Below are positions 21,294 through 32,630 of a stretch of DNA of 64,000 bases, piece after piece. The notes beneath the pieces are model-generated. The model searched no databases. It was not told the origin of the DNA and saw only the letters and a list, made by a program, of their open reading frames with translations. How positions within the stretch are numbered: position 1 is the stretch's first letter; each line of letters starts with the position of its first letter. The DNA lies in contig NC_088910.1 in the NCBI RefSeq assembly GCF_963576675.1, positions 87,488,104-87,552,103 of the forward strand, given 5' to 3'. Origin of the DNA: Euphorbia lathyris (taxonomy: Eukaryota; Streptophyta; Magnoliopsida; Malpighiales; Euphorbiaceae). Made by a program: the position numbers and the translations under genes.

Positions 21294-21627
21294 TGTCGCG
21301 ACCGAGGATGCTGACCTGCGGTCGCGACACGCTGATTTCCTTGCGGAAATCAGTTGTCAAAACTCCAAATTTCTGATCCTCTACCGAGAATCCTCATCCT
21401 CGGTAAGTTCAGAAATTTTCCTTTCAATTTGAAATCAGAATTCTCAACTGAGAATCTGAAATCCTCCACAAGTCCAGAAATTTTCCTGGCTACTAATTAT
21501 ACCCAAATTCTCAACTGAGAATTTTAAATTCTCTATAAGTTCAGAAATTTCTTACCTCCTTAAGAATTCTATATATGTGAATCCTCAACTGAGAATTTCA
21601 AATTCTCAACTGAGAATCACTGAATTT
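21294..21627. repeat. Hairpin island between gag-pro and the ORF-1-type genes of Gypsy C
   Basis: Inverted repeats in order: TGTCGCGACC (21,294-21,303) with GGTCGCGACA (21,320-21,329); CTGATTTCC (21,332-21,340) with GGAAATCAG (21,345-21,353); ACCGAG (21,383-21,388) with CTCGGT (21,399-21,404). Then come four copies of ATTCTCA-AC-TGAGAAT starting at 21,440, 21,507, 21,591 (one mismatch) and 21,612. All arms given are exact except where noted. Confidence 0.85.
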
Positions 21628-21774
21628 CTTCTAATTCTCATTAAATTCCTAAAAATTAATTAAAATCATGACTTGTATATATTTTTCTATATCTAAAATT
21701 CTAATATAAAATGATATAATCTAAACAAAACAAAAAAAAATAATAAAAACTAACTATTAGAAAAATGAAATGAT

Positions 21775-24277
21775 TTATATGTCAGGAAATCTTGTTACGA
21801 AATTAGTTCCTATTTCGGAAATATTTTCGTAATAAATTTTGTTAAGTTCCCTACTAGCCCAATATTCTTTGTTGTACCTCAAATGGTTTGGTAACTCTTT
21901 AAGTTCTAATTTAGGTGGAATTACGACTGAAGGCGGAACTGGTCCATCTTCTCGAATCAAAGGCTCTGGGTCCTTATCTTCTAATTCTTCACCCATTATA
22001 GGTTCCATTATTTCTTCTCTTTGAACAATTTCATTAACACATTCTTCAACTAAATCAAGCTTCATACAAGCGAAATCCTCCATAGGATATTTCATTGCTT
22101 GATTCATATCGAACTCGATCTTATCGTCACCTATTCTTAAAACTACTTTTCCTTCCGACACATCAACTAGAGCACGTCCCGTGTTCATGAATGGTCTACC
22201 AAAGATTACCGGACAATTAGCATCATAAGCAAAATCTAAGATAACAAAGTCAGTAGGAAAAATAAATTTGTCAACTTTCACCAAAACGTCTTCAATTATA
22301 TCATATGGTCTTTTAGTGGATTGATCCGCTAATTGCAAAACCATATTGGTACGCTTGATGTCTTCTTCTAAACCTAATTTCTCAAAAATAGACAACGGCA
22401 TCAAGTTTATACTAGCTCCTAAATCACAAAGACAACTTGGGAATTCCATATTTCCCAAAGTACACGGAATGGTAAAGCATCCGGGATCTTTGAGTTTAGT
22501 AGGTAATTTGCTTGATACTATCGAACTACATTCTTCAGAAAGTGAAATGGATGAAATTCCTTCCCAACTAATCTTTTTTGAGATTAAATCTTTCAAGAAT
22601 TTTCCATAGTTAGGAATTTGCGTAATTGCATCCATGAATGTTAAATTTATATGCAAATTTTTAAGTTTATCTAAAAATGATAAAAAGTTGTTTATCATGG
22701 TCCTTATTTCGGACCATGTGTGGAAAAGGTGGTTTTGGTACAAAAGGTTTCGGATTAGAGTCAATTTTTGTATCTTTTTGTTTTAATGTATCTTCTTTGG
22801 ATTTTGGTAAATCATTTCCAGGTAAAGTTGAATTTCCGGGCATTTCCGGACCTATGTAATTTTTTCCTGAGCGAAGAGTGATAGCCTTAACATGCTCTTT
22901 CGGATTTTCTTCCGTTTGGCTGGGAAGACTTCCCTCTTTGCGGGATGGAATTGATTTAGCAAGTTGTCCAATTTGAACCTCCAAATTATGGATGCTAGAT
23001 GATTGGTTTTTGATAAGCTGATCGAATTTATTTTCGATCCGTTTAAAACCATCGTCTTGATTACTTACCTTTCCATTCATAGCATCAATAAATTTGTCGA
23101 TTTTTGAAGATAAAGTGCTAATCGTATCTCTTGTTTGATTTTGATAATTATTTATCCGATATTGATTAGCATTTGCATTATTATTATTATTACCATCTTT
23201 CCAGTTAAAGTTAGGATGATTTCTCCATCCAGGATTATAAGTATTAGAATAAGGATTAGTAGTTTGGTTTTGTCCTTGGACAAAATTTACCTGTTCTATC
23301 TCATTCATACCTTCGTAATCAATGTCTCTCTGGATTGGATCATTAGGATCACACGGTGCCATAAATTTATCAATTTTGGGCGATAAGGCAGAAAATTGGG
23401 CTTGTAACATTGCTACAGGATCAAGATTCATTATACCTTTAACTGATGATGTACCTGAGGATGATGGTTTCGCCGTCGGTATATGGCCACGCTCGGCGGG
23501 CCACATACTGCTGTTGATTGCCATTTCTTCCAAAAGTTCTCTTGCTTGGGCAGACGTCTTCTTCATAAATAACCCTCCAGACATAGCATCTAATGAACCT
23601 ATAGTTGTAGGATTTAATCCATTATAGAATGTCTGCATTAAAAGTGCATTTGGCAGTTGGTGGTGTGGGCATAAACGTTGAAGTTCTTTAAAACGTTCCC
23701 AAGCTTCATAAAGAGTTTCATTATCATTTTGTGTAAAAGATGTCAACTCTTTGATGACTCTTGCGGTTTTTGCTAAGGGAAAATATTTTTGTAAAAATGC
23801 TTGGGCTAATTGGTCCCAAGTTTCAAATGTTGCAGCAGGCATAGAAGTTAACCAAATTTTTGCCTTATCCTTCAAAGTGAAAGGAAAGAGGCGAAGTTTG
23901 ATTGCTTCGGCTGTTACATCAGTAATTTTAAAAGTGTCACAAATTTCTAAGAAATTTGTCAAAGGTGCATTAGGGTTTTCGTTAGGTAGTCCATAAAACG
24001 TTACGTTGTTTTGCAACATATTAAGCAAAGCAGGCTTAATTTCAAATTGATTTGCGTTTATACGGGGTCTAACTACACTATTAGTTACACCGGCCATTCC
24101 TGGCCTAGCATAATCCATAAGTATCGGTGGATCGGCCATAATCTCTGGCTGGTTTACTTTGGTTTTTAAGGGTGTTTTGTCTTTGTTTTTGTTGTTTTTC
24201 TTGTTTTTCTTAAGTGTTCTTTCAATTTCTGGATCTAAAGGATCTGGTGGCGTGCCCGAATTTCGCAAACTGCGCAT
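21775..24277 (-). pseudogene. Gypsy C gag-protease (one frameshift; pol absent)
   Basis: Gag runs from ATG at 24,277. A retrotrans_gag-type capsid region spans about residues 75-245 (GLPNENPNAPLTNFLEICDT, LRLFPFTLKDKAKIWL, ETLYEAWERFKELQRLCPHH), followed by an N-rich linker and a TLRSGKNY motif before the protease. No CCHC zinc knuckle is seen. Near 22,680 a one-base shift in a T-rich stretch moves reading by +1 into the frame that ends at 21,775. That frame holds the aspartic protease: CDLGASINLMPLSIFEKLGL (D-L-G-A replaces the usual D-S/T-G, as is normal for Athila), VKVDKFIFPTDF and FGRPFMNTGRALVDV. The frame stops just after LELKELPNHLRY, the point where RT should begin. Confidence 0.88.
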
Positions 24278-24446
24278 GAACTTGAAATTGTTACACGAGT
24301 CAAACTACCTTCAAAACAAAATTGAAAACAAGTATGTTATATAACTGAAAATAAATAAAATATAAAAATTGTATAAAAATAATGTATAAACCTATATTCG
24401 AAAATAAAATACGAAAAATAAAAATTTTGTCAAAAAATTTGGCGTA

Positions 24447-24464
24447 TCCCCGGCAACGGCGCCA
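24447..24464 (-). other. Gypsy C primer binding site
   Basis: The minus strand reads TGGCGCCGTTGCCGGGGA, complementary to the 3' end of plant tRNA-Asp, six bases inside the 5' LTR. Confidence 0.9.
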
Positions 24465-24470
24465 AAAACT

Positions 24471-26030
24471 TGTTGAGCGATTTCCGCAAGTGCACGGTTT
24501 CGCTTGTAGTAATAAAAATATCGATCCCACAGGGATACGTTTTTTAACGAAAAAACTTATTTTTTGAATCTGTTAATTTCGAACTACTTAGATTTACTAT
24601 TAAATGTAAATGAAAAGTGAAAATTGGTTTAATTGAATTTAGGAAATTTGTTTAATTGAATTTGTGAACTTTGAGTATTTGAAAATGCTGGAATAAGATT
24701 TTATATTTAGAATAAATCGATTGTTAGAAAGGTCTTCTGATTTTAAGGATGAATTTTACAAAACAGGAACATTTAGAACTTTTTAGAAAAACGAATGAAT
24801 TTATTCATTTGCATTAAGCAAAGAAAACAACTTAAACTTTGTATCAATTATGATGATGAAATAAATGACGGAACCTCTAATTAATTGGCTTTGAACGCGA
24901 CAAAACCCTTTCGGGATAGTTGCCCTTACTCAAATTAAAACTCTTTCGAGATGATAATTTGCCTAAGTGTTCAACAAAGTTTCCTTGTAATGATTTTGAA
25001 TTCAAGTGCATATTAATGAAAACACCAGCCTCACTTATATTGGATTGGTTACCATAAGTGATGCATAACGATTTGTCGAATAGAAAGGACTTTATTAGAT
25101 GAAATATAAATTGATACAAGTTTACAGAGAACAAGGAGCATCGAGTTCTTCGAGGGCGTGCAAGTGAAGGGCTTGATCGGTTCCGCTTCCTTGGGTTTCC
25201 TAAGAGGTTGTCAGGCTCAGGGGCGAACACTCTACTCAATCTTCTCGCTGTAACTTCGTAATAGGGATTCGGTCGGCCACTACCATGATGCAAACTAAAA
25301 CTGGAACAATGTCTAAACGTTACTGAGTTGTAATTAAACTATAAACAATATGTGTACCTCATCTTGTTTTGTACAGAATCTAATTTCTAACTCTCGAAAT
25401 GTGTTTACTTAGAACTTCGACATAAGTTCTACGCTCTGATTCTATATCTATATTATAACATTTCACTGCACTTTTTCTCAACATCAACTCTTTATTTATA
25501 GATGTTGAAGGGTTGTGTTTGAAGTGATGTATCCGTTGGTTAAGAGTCGTGTCCGTTGTGAAAGGACGTCTTTATCCACTTGAACGAACGCGTTTTTTGG
25601 ATTTTCAGCATGTGTTAAATGCTCTTTGTAAATTTTCTGCACTTACCGAGGATGGTAATCCGCGGCCGTGAATGACGTAGCATTGAGTTGAGCTTCGGAC
25701 GAAGGGGAGAAATAGCTATACCACGCGTGTCGCGGCCGCGGGTTGAGGATCCACTGTCGCGGCCCGGTGATTTTTCTCACTTCTTAGCTTTCATTCGTGT
25801 CTTCGACTTGGCGCTTTCGATTTACGTCGTCTTTGACTCCTTTTGTAGGGTTTTTCTTCTGTTTTATATCCTTTTTCGTTCCTATTTGGATTTTACCAAA
25901 TATTTAGGTACCTTGCAAGAAAGAAAGATATTCGAGAGTAAAAGTAATCTAAACAGATATAAATAACACGAATTTGTAATAAAAATGATGTAAATGTTAA
26001 TGATATTTTAGTTATATTTTGGGCTTAACA
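24471..26030 (-). repeat. Gypsy C 5' LTR (1,560 bp)
   Basis: Nearly identical to the copy at 14,832-16,391. Its TATA box is at 25,493-25,500, and GC palindromes at 25,660-25,670, 25,730-25,741 and 25,755-25,766 lie upstream of it in the direction of transcription. The TSD gctac follows at 26,031-26,035. Confidence 0.93.
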
Positions 26031-26035
26031 GCTAC

Positions 26036-26897
26036 TCAGCAAGATGATCTAAGTATACCGAGAGAAATCGTCTACAATGACTAAGGAAAATTTCTTACCT
26101 CCCAAGCTGAGTGGCTAGACAGGTCCGAAAAGATCCAAATGTAGTAATTCCAATGGTCGCTTGGTTGAGACAATATTTTTACTTTGAAAAGACTTTTTCG
26201 TTTGTTTACCTTGCTGACAAGCATTACATAATTGATCCTTTTTAAATTTCAATTTGGGCAATCCCTCAACTAGTTGCTTTCTAGCTAATTTGGCAAGGAG
26301 GTCCATGCTTACATGACCAAGTCTCCTATGCCATAGCCAGGAGTTGTCCTCTTTAGATACTAAGAATATATTTTTGGAAAACTGTTTTTCTAAACTCAAC
26401 ATATATACATTGTCAACACGAGGGGCAGTTAAAATCAAATTGTTTGTTTTTCCCTCGAGTATCCGACACTGAGTGGCATCAAATATAACCTTTCTACCGC
26501 TGTCACATAGCTGAGCTACGCTCAATAGGTTATATTTGAGACCTTTAACTAAGGAGACTGACTCAATAGTAGGGTTACCTCCGATAGTACCTGAACCGAC
26601 TATCTTACCCTTTTTATTGTCTCCAAAGCTCACGTTTCCACCTCGTTTAAGCTCAAGTGTGATGAACTGAGTTTCATCACCAGTCATGTGCCTCGAGCAT
26701 GCGCTGTCTATATACCACAGTTTTGATTTCTCCACGCATCTCAGGTGAGCCTGCATTTTAAACTATTCATCTTTAGGTACCCAATTCTTTTTGGGTCCTC
26801 GTTGGTTAGCATAGACAGGTGCAATATCGTATTTTAATTTGTGACGGCATATATTTATGGTGTGGCCTTGTTTACCACAGAAGTCACAATGAGTTAC
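26036..26897 (-). pseudogene. Copia gag end, protease, gag-pre-integrase and start of integrase
   Basis: This lies between Gypsy A and Gypsy C. Reading from 26,897: a fourth zinc knuckle (CDFCGKQGHTINIC, CX2CX4HX4C), then a stop near 26,757 that a Gln codon would explain. Next is the protease active-site region WYIDSACSRHMTGD (D-S-A instead of D-S-G), the gag-pre-integrase domain (WLWHRRLGHVS, CNACQQGKQTKKSF) and the first integrase Asp in HLDLFGP. A stop at 26,115 and another where the DDFSRYTW motif should have Trp break the frame. Integrase continues at 14,831 across Gypsy C. Confidence 0.9.
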
Positions 26898-28692
26898 TGA
26901 TAGGGGCATTTCGTCCCTATCTTTTAGCGTGATTTACGGATTAATTTTAAGAGAAATAAATAAGTTTAATTGTAAAAATAGAGTGTTTTTAATAAAATAA
27001 CGAAATAAAAATAAATTCCGTACTGTCAGTTAATTTTCCTTATTTTTGATTAATTTAGAAAATAAAACGTCAAGCTAACTCGGCTCTCGAGAATTGTATT
27101 TCAGGTACGAGCAAGGAGCAAAAATCCTTTGACATACGTGGGGCGTGGAACACTTGGTCAGAAATAATTGTTCAATCCACAGGCACCACGTGGGATCTAG
27201 TCACCAATACGCGGGGCGTATCAACAACCACGTGAGGCGTGGAACATGTGTCAGAAATGATAAGCCTAATCCTGAAAGTCAGACTGCATGGTCTCCCTGA
27301 GTCAACTACCCTACGCGGGACGTACCACCTTACACGCAGGGCGTGTAAGGAATTTCTTCAATCCAAAAAGCTCAGAGACTCATTTTTGCGGGGCGTGCTT
27401 CAGCTATGCGAGGCGTAAAAGACCCAATTCAAGCAATAAAATCTCAAAAACTCAACCACGTGAGGCGCACCCAAGTCTACGCGGGGCGTGGTTGAGACAA
27501 CAAGATCTGGATTTGGTCCACATGCAGGAGATTTCTGACGGAATGGGCAACTATGCGAGGCGTACTCCACCATACGCGAGGCGTGTCATGGGAAATCTGC
27601 AGAAAATCATGTTCCTCCATGCTTGTATTTTGTGAAATTACAATTCTACCCCTAGCTTGATGTGTATAAATAGGGGCTGGCTCTTAGACTTTAAATATAC
27701 CATTGATATACAATTTTACTATAGTTAAAGCTCTTGTTATTTTTGTTTGAGATTGTATTTATAGAGCAAAACTCTTCCACCTTGAGAGCTTGTTCGTTGA
27801 TTCCGGCGTTCCATCAAAGTTCCGCTCCATCTCCACTCACCAAGCTCGAAAGCTCCACCTCCAAGTCCTAAGAGACAGCCTTGAGTCCGGTTAGCTAGTT
27901 CCGAGGGTGGATTCTTCCCTTTTTACTTGCTAACTAGCTTGCACTCTTCCTATCTACTAGGCTTGGTTGTATTCCGTATTTACGTTTTCCATATTTATAA
28001 TATATGATTTGCAATTTCTGTTTCTATATACGTGTTGATGTTTATTGCTTGTTTTGATACTCATAATTGATTATTGTGTAGGAGAACATGATTTCCGACG
28101 CCATTCGGGCTATCTTTAGGGATTCATATAGGTGTTACCTTACCGGAAGTGATGCTCCGGAAACCGTAGTAATTGATAAACCACGGAACTTACGGGCCCT
28201 AATTTCTGGTCCCAAGCATTAGACACGCCTTGACTAGGAACCACGTAGTCTAAGTACTTCACGGGTCGATCACACTACACGTAGTCATCATTGCAAGAGT
28301 AAACCATTAACCGTTCATATATTGAGAGTCATTGTTTATCATATTTATAACTTATCGCCTTCCACATCATTTCGTAGAGTTTTGCTATATAAATTTGTCT
28401 CATCCGTAGTTAGGAGTAGTTTGTAGTTGTTCCCTGAATCAACTCAAGGTATTCACCACTTAGATAACATATAAAACCGAGTCGTTTAATACTTGTAGTT
28501 ATAAATCCCGTGGATTCGATACCCGGTCTTAACCGGATTATTACTTGATATGACGGGGTACACTTGCCCCTAAGTAGTGGCGTCTAGTAGAGATAGAGCA
28601 TTTAGAAAGATCACATCCATAGTCGTAACGCACTTATCATAATACACATTTCGTCGTCGTTAAAGAAGCTCTACCTAGCAGTTTACGCATCA
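26898..28692 (+). repeat. Gypsy A 5' LTR (1,795 bp)
   Basis: It starts TGATAGGGGC and ends CGCATCA. GATAGGG and CCCTATC at the start form an inverted repeat (26,899-26,921). About eleven copies of ACGCGGGGCGT or near variants lie between 27,136 and 27,590, upstream of the TATA box TATAAATA at 27,665-27,672. Confidence 0.93.
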
Positions 28693-28698
28693 AGTTTT

Positions 28699-28717
28699 TG
28701 GCGCCGTTGCCGGGGAT
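28699..28717 (+). other. Gypsy A primer binding site
   Basis: TGGCGCCGTTGCCGGGGAT, complementary to the tRNA-Asp 3' end, starting six bases after the LTR. Confidence 0.9.
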
Positions 28718-28868
28718 TTATAATTTCTTACAATATTAGACAAAAACGTTTTATTGTTAGTCTAAGCATTATTTTTGTATAAATTGTTTGTATATACTTT
28801 TTAGATATACTTTGTACTAACCACATTTTTTTTTCTTCTTGTTTATAATTATTTCATTTATTTATTTT

Positions 28869-30074
28869 ATGCACACCCGATCTCGGAGTGATTCTCTCGT
28901 TCCTATTGATCTTGAAATTGAACGTACTCTCTGTAGGATTCGGAGAGAGAAAATGGCAAACCTCAACAATGAAGCTAACCATCCCAAGGTCAACCAAAGG
29001 CCGCCGGTGCAACCCGTGAATAACAACCGCAATGGTGGAGGCAATGACATGCGCTCGATGATGGAGATTCTTGCTCCGCACCGTCCTTAAAACCGTAATG
29101 GAATCATTGCCCCCACCATTCCGGCCGACACATATGAAATAAAGACTAGCATGATCCAACTAATCCAACAACTTGGTCAATTCGGAGGGGAACCCTATGA
29201 AAACCCTAACGAACACCTTGATAAATTTCTTATGTGTGCCGAAACTTCTCGGTAAAACGGTGTTCCGGTTGAGGCCATCCAACTAAAGTTGTTTCCTTTC
29301 TCTTTGACAGGACAAGCGTTGGAGTGGTTGCACTCGTTGGAGGCGGGATCGATCACGTCATGGGAGGAGCTCGAGAAGGAATTCCTTCCTTACTATTTCC
29401 CGCCTTCCAAAATGGTTAAGTTGAGGAACGATATCACGTCCTTTAGGCAACTCGAATACGAGGCCCTCCATTCAGCTTGGGCTAGGTTCCGGAAGTTGCT
29501 CCGAAATTGCCCCCACCATGACATCCCTAAGCATGATTTGGTAAGTACTTTCTACCATGGTTTAACTCCCACTAATCGTGCAACTGTTGATTCTGCCGCG
29601 GGTGGGGATTTGTTTCGAAAATCGGCAAGCGAGGCCTACGAGCTCATCCATGAATTAGCTAGGAAAAGTGTCCAATGGCAAGAAGATCGGCTTGCTGGGC
29701 CCTCGCGACATCAAACTTTTACCGTAGAAGACAAGGCTCCCAAGATCTCTATGATCGAGATGAATAAAAAGCTAGACGCCTTAGTGGCGCAATTGAGCCT
29801 CCAGAATACAGCACAAGTCCTGATGTGCTCACATTGTGGTGGTGACTACCACGGTAAGGATTGTCAAGCCGGAAGTCCTTTTGCCTGCGATGCCGAGAGC
29901 GTAAGTTATGTAGGAAGACAACCGAGGTATAATTCTAATTACAACTCCTTCCATAACTCGAATGCTTACCACCACCGTAATAATAATAACAAGGATGGAG
30001 GCCTCAACACCCACACCCGAATTTGTCTTACGACAACAATCAAAAGGTGTTGAAGCCCCCATCCGGATTCCATA
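28869..30074 (+). pseudogene. Gypsy A gag
   Basis: The start is taken at 28,869 (MHTRSRSDS), which opens the conserved Athila leader with IDLEIERTLCRIRR. Stops at 29,088 and 29,253 interrupt one frame that otherwise continues through the capsid region (LKLFPFSLTGQALEWLHSL, SAWARFRKLLRNCPHHD, TFYHGL). A zinc-knuckle-like CSHCGGDYHGKDC follows (CX2CX4HX3C), then an N/H-rich run. Two frameshifts lie near 29,995 and 30,070; between them the frame reads a WRPQHPHPN segment that element B also has. Confidence 0.88.
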
Positions 30075-31664
30075 ATGAGTTCAGGGAGCAAGGTTTGGGG
30101 CCAATCCCCCAATGACCAAGGAGGACAAAGTTTTAAACCTCCTAGCAACGCGCAAGACTCTACGGTAATTAATCTCCTGCGAGAAATATCTTCCCGTCTT
30201 GCTGACAATGAAGCTTTTTACAGGGATTTGGGACATCAAGTGGCCCAATTAAGTCGCCAACGACAAGAGAAACAACATGCGTTTCTCCCGATTAACACCG
30301 AACAAAACTCGAGACCAAAGAACCGGAAGACTGCACAAGCAATAACTCTCCGTAGTGGTAAGGGTTTGGAACCACCGGTTCCAAAGGCGACTACAACCGC
30401 TCCAAAGGTAAGTGACGAACCGGAAGTGCTAAGCAACCCCGGTTCGGACCCGAAACCCACGACTCCCTCGGATAAGAATAAGAATGTGTGTGATCCAATT
30501 GGGACTTACGTACCGAAGCTCCCTTTTCCACAACGACTTAAAAAGGAAAAATTGGACCATCAATATGGCAAGTTTTTGGAAATCTTTAAGAAACTCCACA
30601 TTAACATTCCGCTTGCGGAGGCATTAGAACAAATGCCCACCTATGCGAAGTTTCTTAAGGAAATCCTCGCCAAAAAGAGGAAGTTAGAATACAACGAAAC
30701 GGTAGCGCTTACGGAGGAATGCTCCGCGATTATAACGAATAAACTCCCACCTAAACTTAAGGATTTAGGAAGTTTTTCTATCCCATGCACGATTGGAAAT
30801 GTTGAGTTTAGTAGAGCTTTATGTGATTTAGGTGCTAGTATCAATCTAATGCCTTTGTCTGTTTTTAGGAAGCTCGGCTTGGGAGAGCCAAAGCCTACCA
30901 ATATAACGCTTCAATTGGCCGATAGATCCATTGCCCGGCCAAAAGGAGTTGTGGAGGATGTCTTAGTGAAAGTGGACAAGTTCATTTTCCCCGCCGATTT
31001 TGTGGTGCTCGACATGGCGAAAGACGATTCGGTACCAATCCTACTAGGATGACCATTTCTTGCAACGGGTAGGACTCTCATTGATGTCCACGAAGGTAAG
31101 CTCATCCTACGGTTGCAAGACGAATAGGTAGAGTTTAACATGTACAACTCCATGAAATTCCCATCTCATACCATGGAGGATTGCAACTTTTTAAATTCCG
31201 TAGACTCTATTGATCTTTTTGTTGAGGATTTTTGTGATAGGTCTTCGACGAGAACCTCTTCGGAAATAGATGGTAATGAGCATTTGGATGAGGAGCCATT
31301 GAACAAGCCATTTGAGTACTCCTCCGAGATTGAACAATGTCAATTGACAAGGAGCCGGTTCGAGGGTTTGGACCGGGATAGCAAAGCGAAATCAAAGTCA
31401 TCTCTCGAAGAGCCTCCGACTTTGGAACTTAAACCCTTGCCTCTTAATTTAAAATATGTGTTTTTGCAACCTCCTAATTTCTTACCCGTTGTTATATCTT
31501 CACTTTTGATAGCGAAAATGGAGGAATCATTGGTTGCGGTGTTACAAAAACACAAGGGCGCATTTGGATGGACCATTCACGACATTAAAGGAATCAGCCC
31601 CACCATTTGCACACACCGCATCTTTATGGAGGACAAAGTCAAACCCTCCGTGCAGCCGCAATGA
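30075..31664 (+). pseudogene. Gypsy A Gag C-terminus, protease and RT-proximal linker
   Basis: It contains TAQAITLRSGKGLEPP, the PKLPFPQRLKK linker, the aspartic protease CDLGASINLMPLSVFRKLGL and VKVDKFIFPADFVVLDMA. The stop at 31,050 falls on the Arg of the G-R-P-F-L motif. A further stop at 31,125 follows, then the segment leading into RT (LELKPLPLNLKYVFL). The frame is consistent throughout, so the stops are point mutations rather than frameshifts. Confidence 0.88.
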
Positions 31665-32630
31665 TGACTTAACCCCAACATGAAAGAGGTAGGGAAGGCC
31701 GAGGTAATCAAACTCCTCGACGCAGGTATAATCTTTCCTATCTCCGATAGTCCGTGGGTTAGTCCGGTCCAATGCGTTCCCAAAAAGGGGGGCACTACGG
31801 TGATGGAAAATGATCAAGGGGAATTAATTCCCACATGAAAGATAACGGGGTGGCGAGTATGCATTCATTATAGGAAACTTAATGAAGCCACCCGAAAAGA
31901 TCATTTTCCCTTGCCGTTCATTGACCAAATGTTGGAAAGAATGGCGGGACATAAATTCTTTTGTACCCTCGATGGCCTATCCGGCTATATGCAAATCCCC
32001 GTTGATCCTTCGGATCAAGAAAAGACGACATTTACTTGTCCGTATGGGACATTTGCATATAGGCGGATGCCGTTTGGGCTTTGTAATGCTCCTGCCACTT
32101 TTCAACGGTGCATGACGGCTATATTCTCCGAGATGATTGAGGATTTCATGGAAGTCTTCATGGACGATTTTTCTGTTTTTGGGTCGTCCTTCGAAATTTG
32201 TTTGAGCAATTTTGATAAAGTCCTTCAACGTTGCGAGGACACTAACCTAGCTCTTAGTTGGGAAAAGTGTCAATTTATGGTTCAAGATTGTATTGTTTTG
32301 GGACACAAGGTGTCCGGGGAGGGAATCGCGGTCGATCCGGCCAAGATCGAGGTAATTGAGAAATTGCCTCCTCCAATCAATGTTAAGGGAATCCGGAGTT
32401 TCTTAGGTCATGCGGGGTTCTATCGACGATTCATTAAAGATTTCTCCAAAGTAGCGACCCCCTTGACCCAACTCCTCTTAAAGGATGCAGAATTTAGTTT
32501 TTCCTCCGAATGTTTGCTTGCATTTAACACGCTAAAGGAAAAACTAATTAATGCACCCATCATGGTGAAACCCGATTGGAGTCTCCCCTTTGAACTTATG
32601 TGTGATGCGAGTGATTTGGCTGTAGGTGCT
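31665..32630 (+). pseudogene. Gypsy A reverse transcriptase
   Basis: RT motifs in order: DAGIIFPISDSPWVSPVQ, WRVCIHYRKLNEAT (His where Asp is usual), FPLPFIDQMLERMAG, LDGLSGYMQI, FGLCNAPATFQRCM, the catalytic FMDDFSVFG, the SWEKCQFMVQ thumb and RSFLGHAGFYRRF. Stops at 31,662, 31,665 and 31,836 all fall where Arg is expected. The domain is cut at 32,630 by the solo LTR and resumes at 34,361. Confidence 0.92.

Larger units (their letters stand above)
14832..26030 (-). mobile_element. Gypsy element C: non-autonomous Athila with gag-pro and two ORF-1-type genes
   Basis: The LTRs are 14,832-16,391 and 24,471-26,030, both 1,560 bp. The TSD is gctac (14,827-14,831 and 26,031-26,035). On the minus strand the order is LTR, tRNA-Asp PBS, gag, protease, a hairpin-rich gap, ORF-1-type gene 1, a palindrome-rich gap, ORF-1-type gene 2, a tandem-repeat region, polypurine tract, LTR. 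RT, RNase H and integrase are absent: the reading frame stops just after the protease. By eye I count about eight substitutions between the LTRs, so this is a recent insertion. Confidence 0.94.

Noticed and set aside
22667..22764. Programmed frameshift between gag and protease in Gypsy C
   Set aside because: The shift is +1, no canonical slippery heptamer is present, and related elements read gag-pro in one frame; a point indel is simpler.
27288..27635. 115-aa frames in both Gypsy A LTRs (also 37,563-37,910)
   Set aside because: The translation is the ACGCGGGGCGT repeat (recurrent YAGRT/YARR words); it is a by-product of the array, not a gene.
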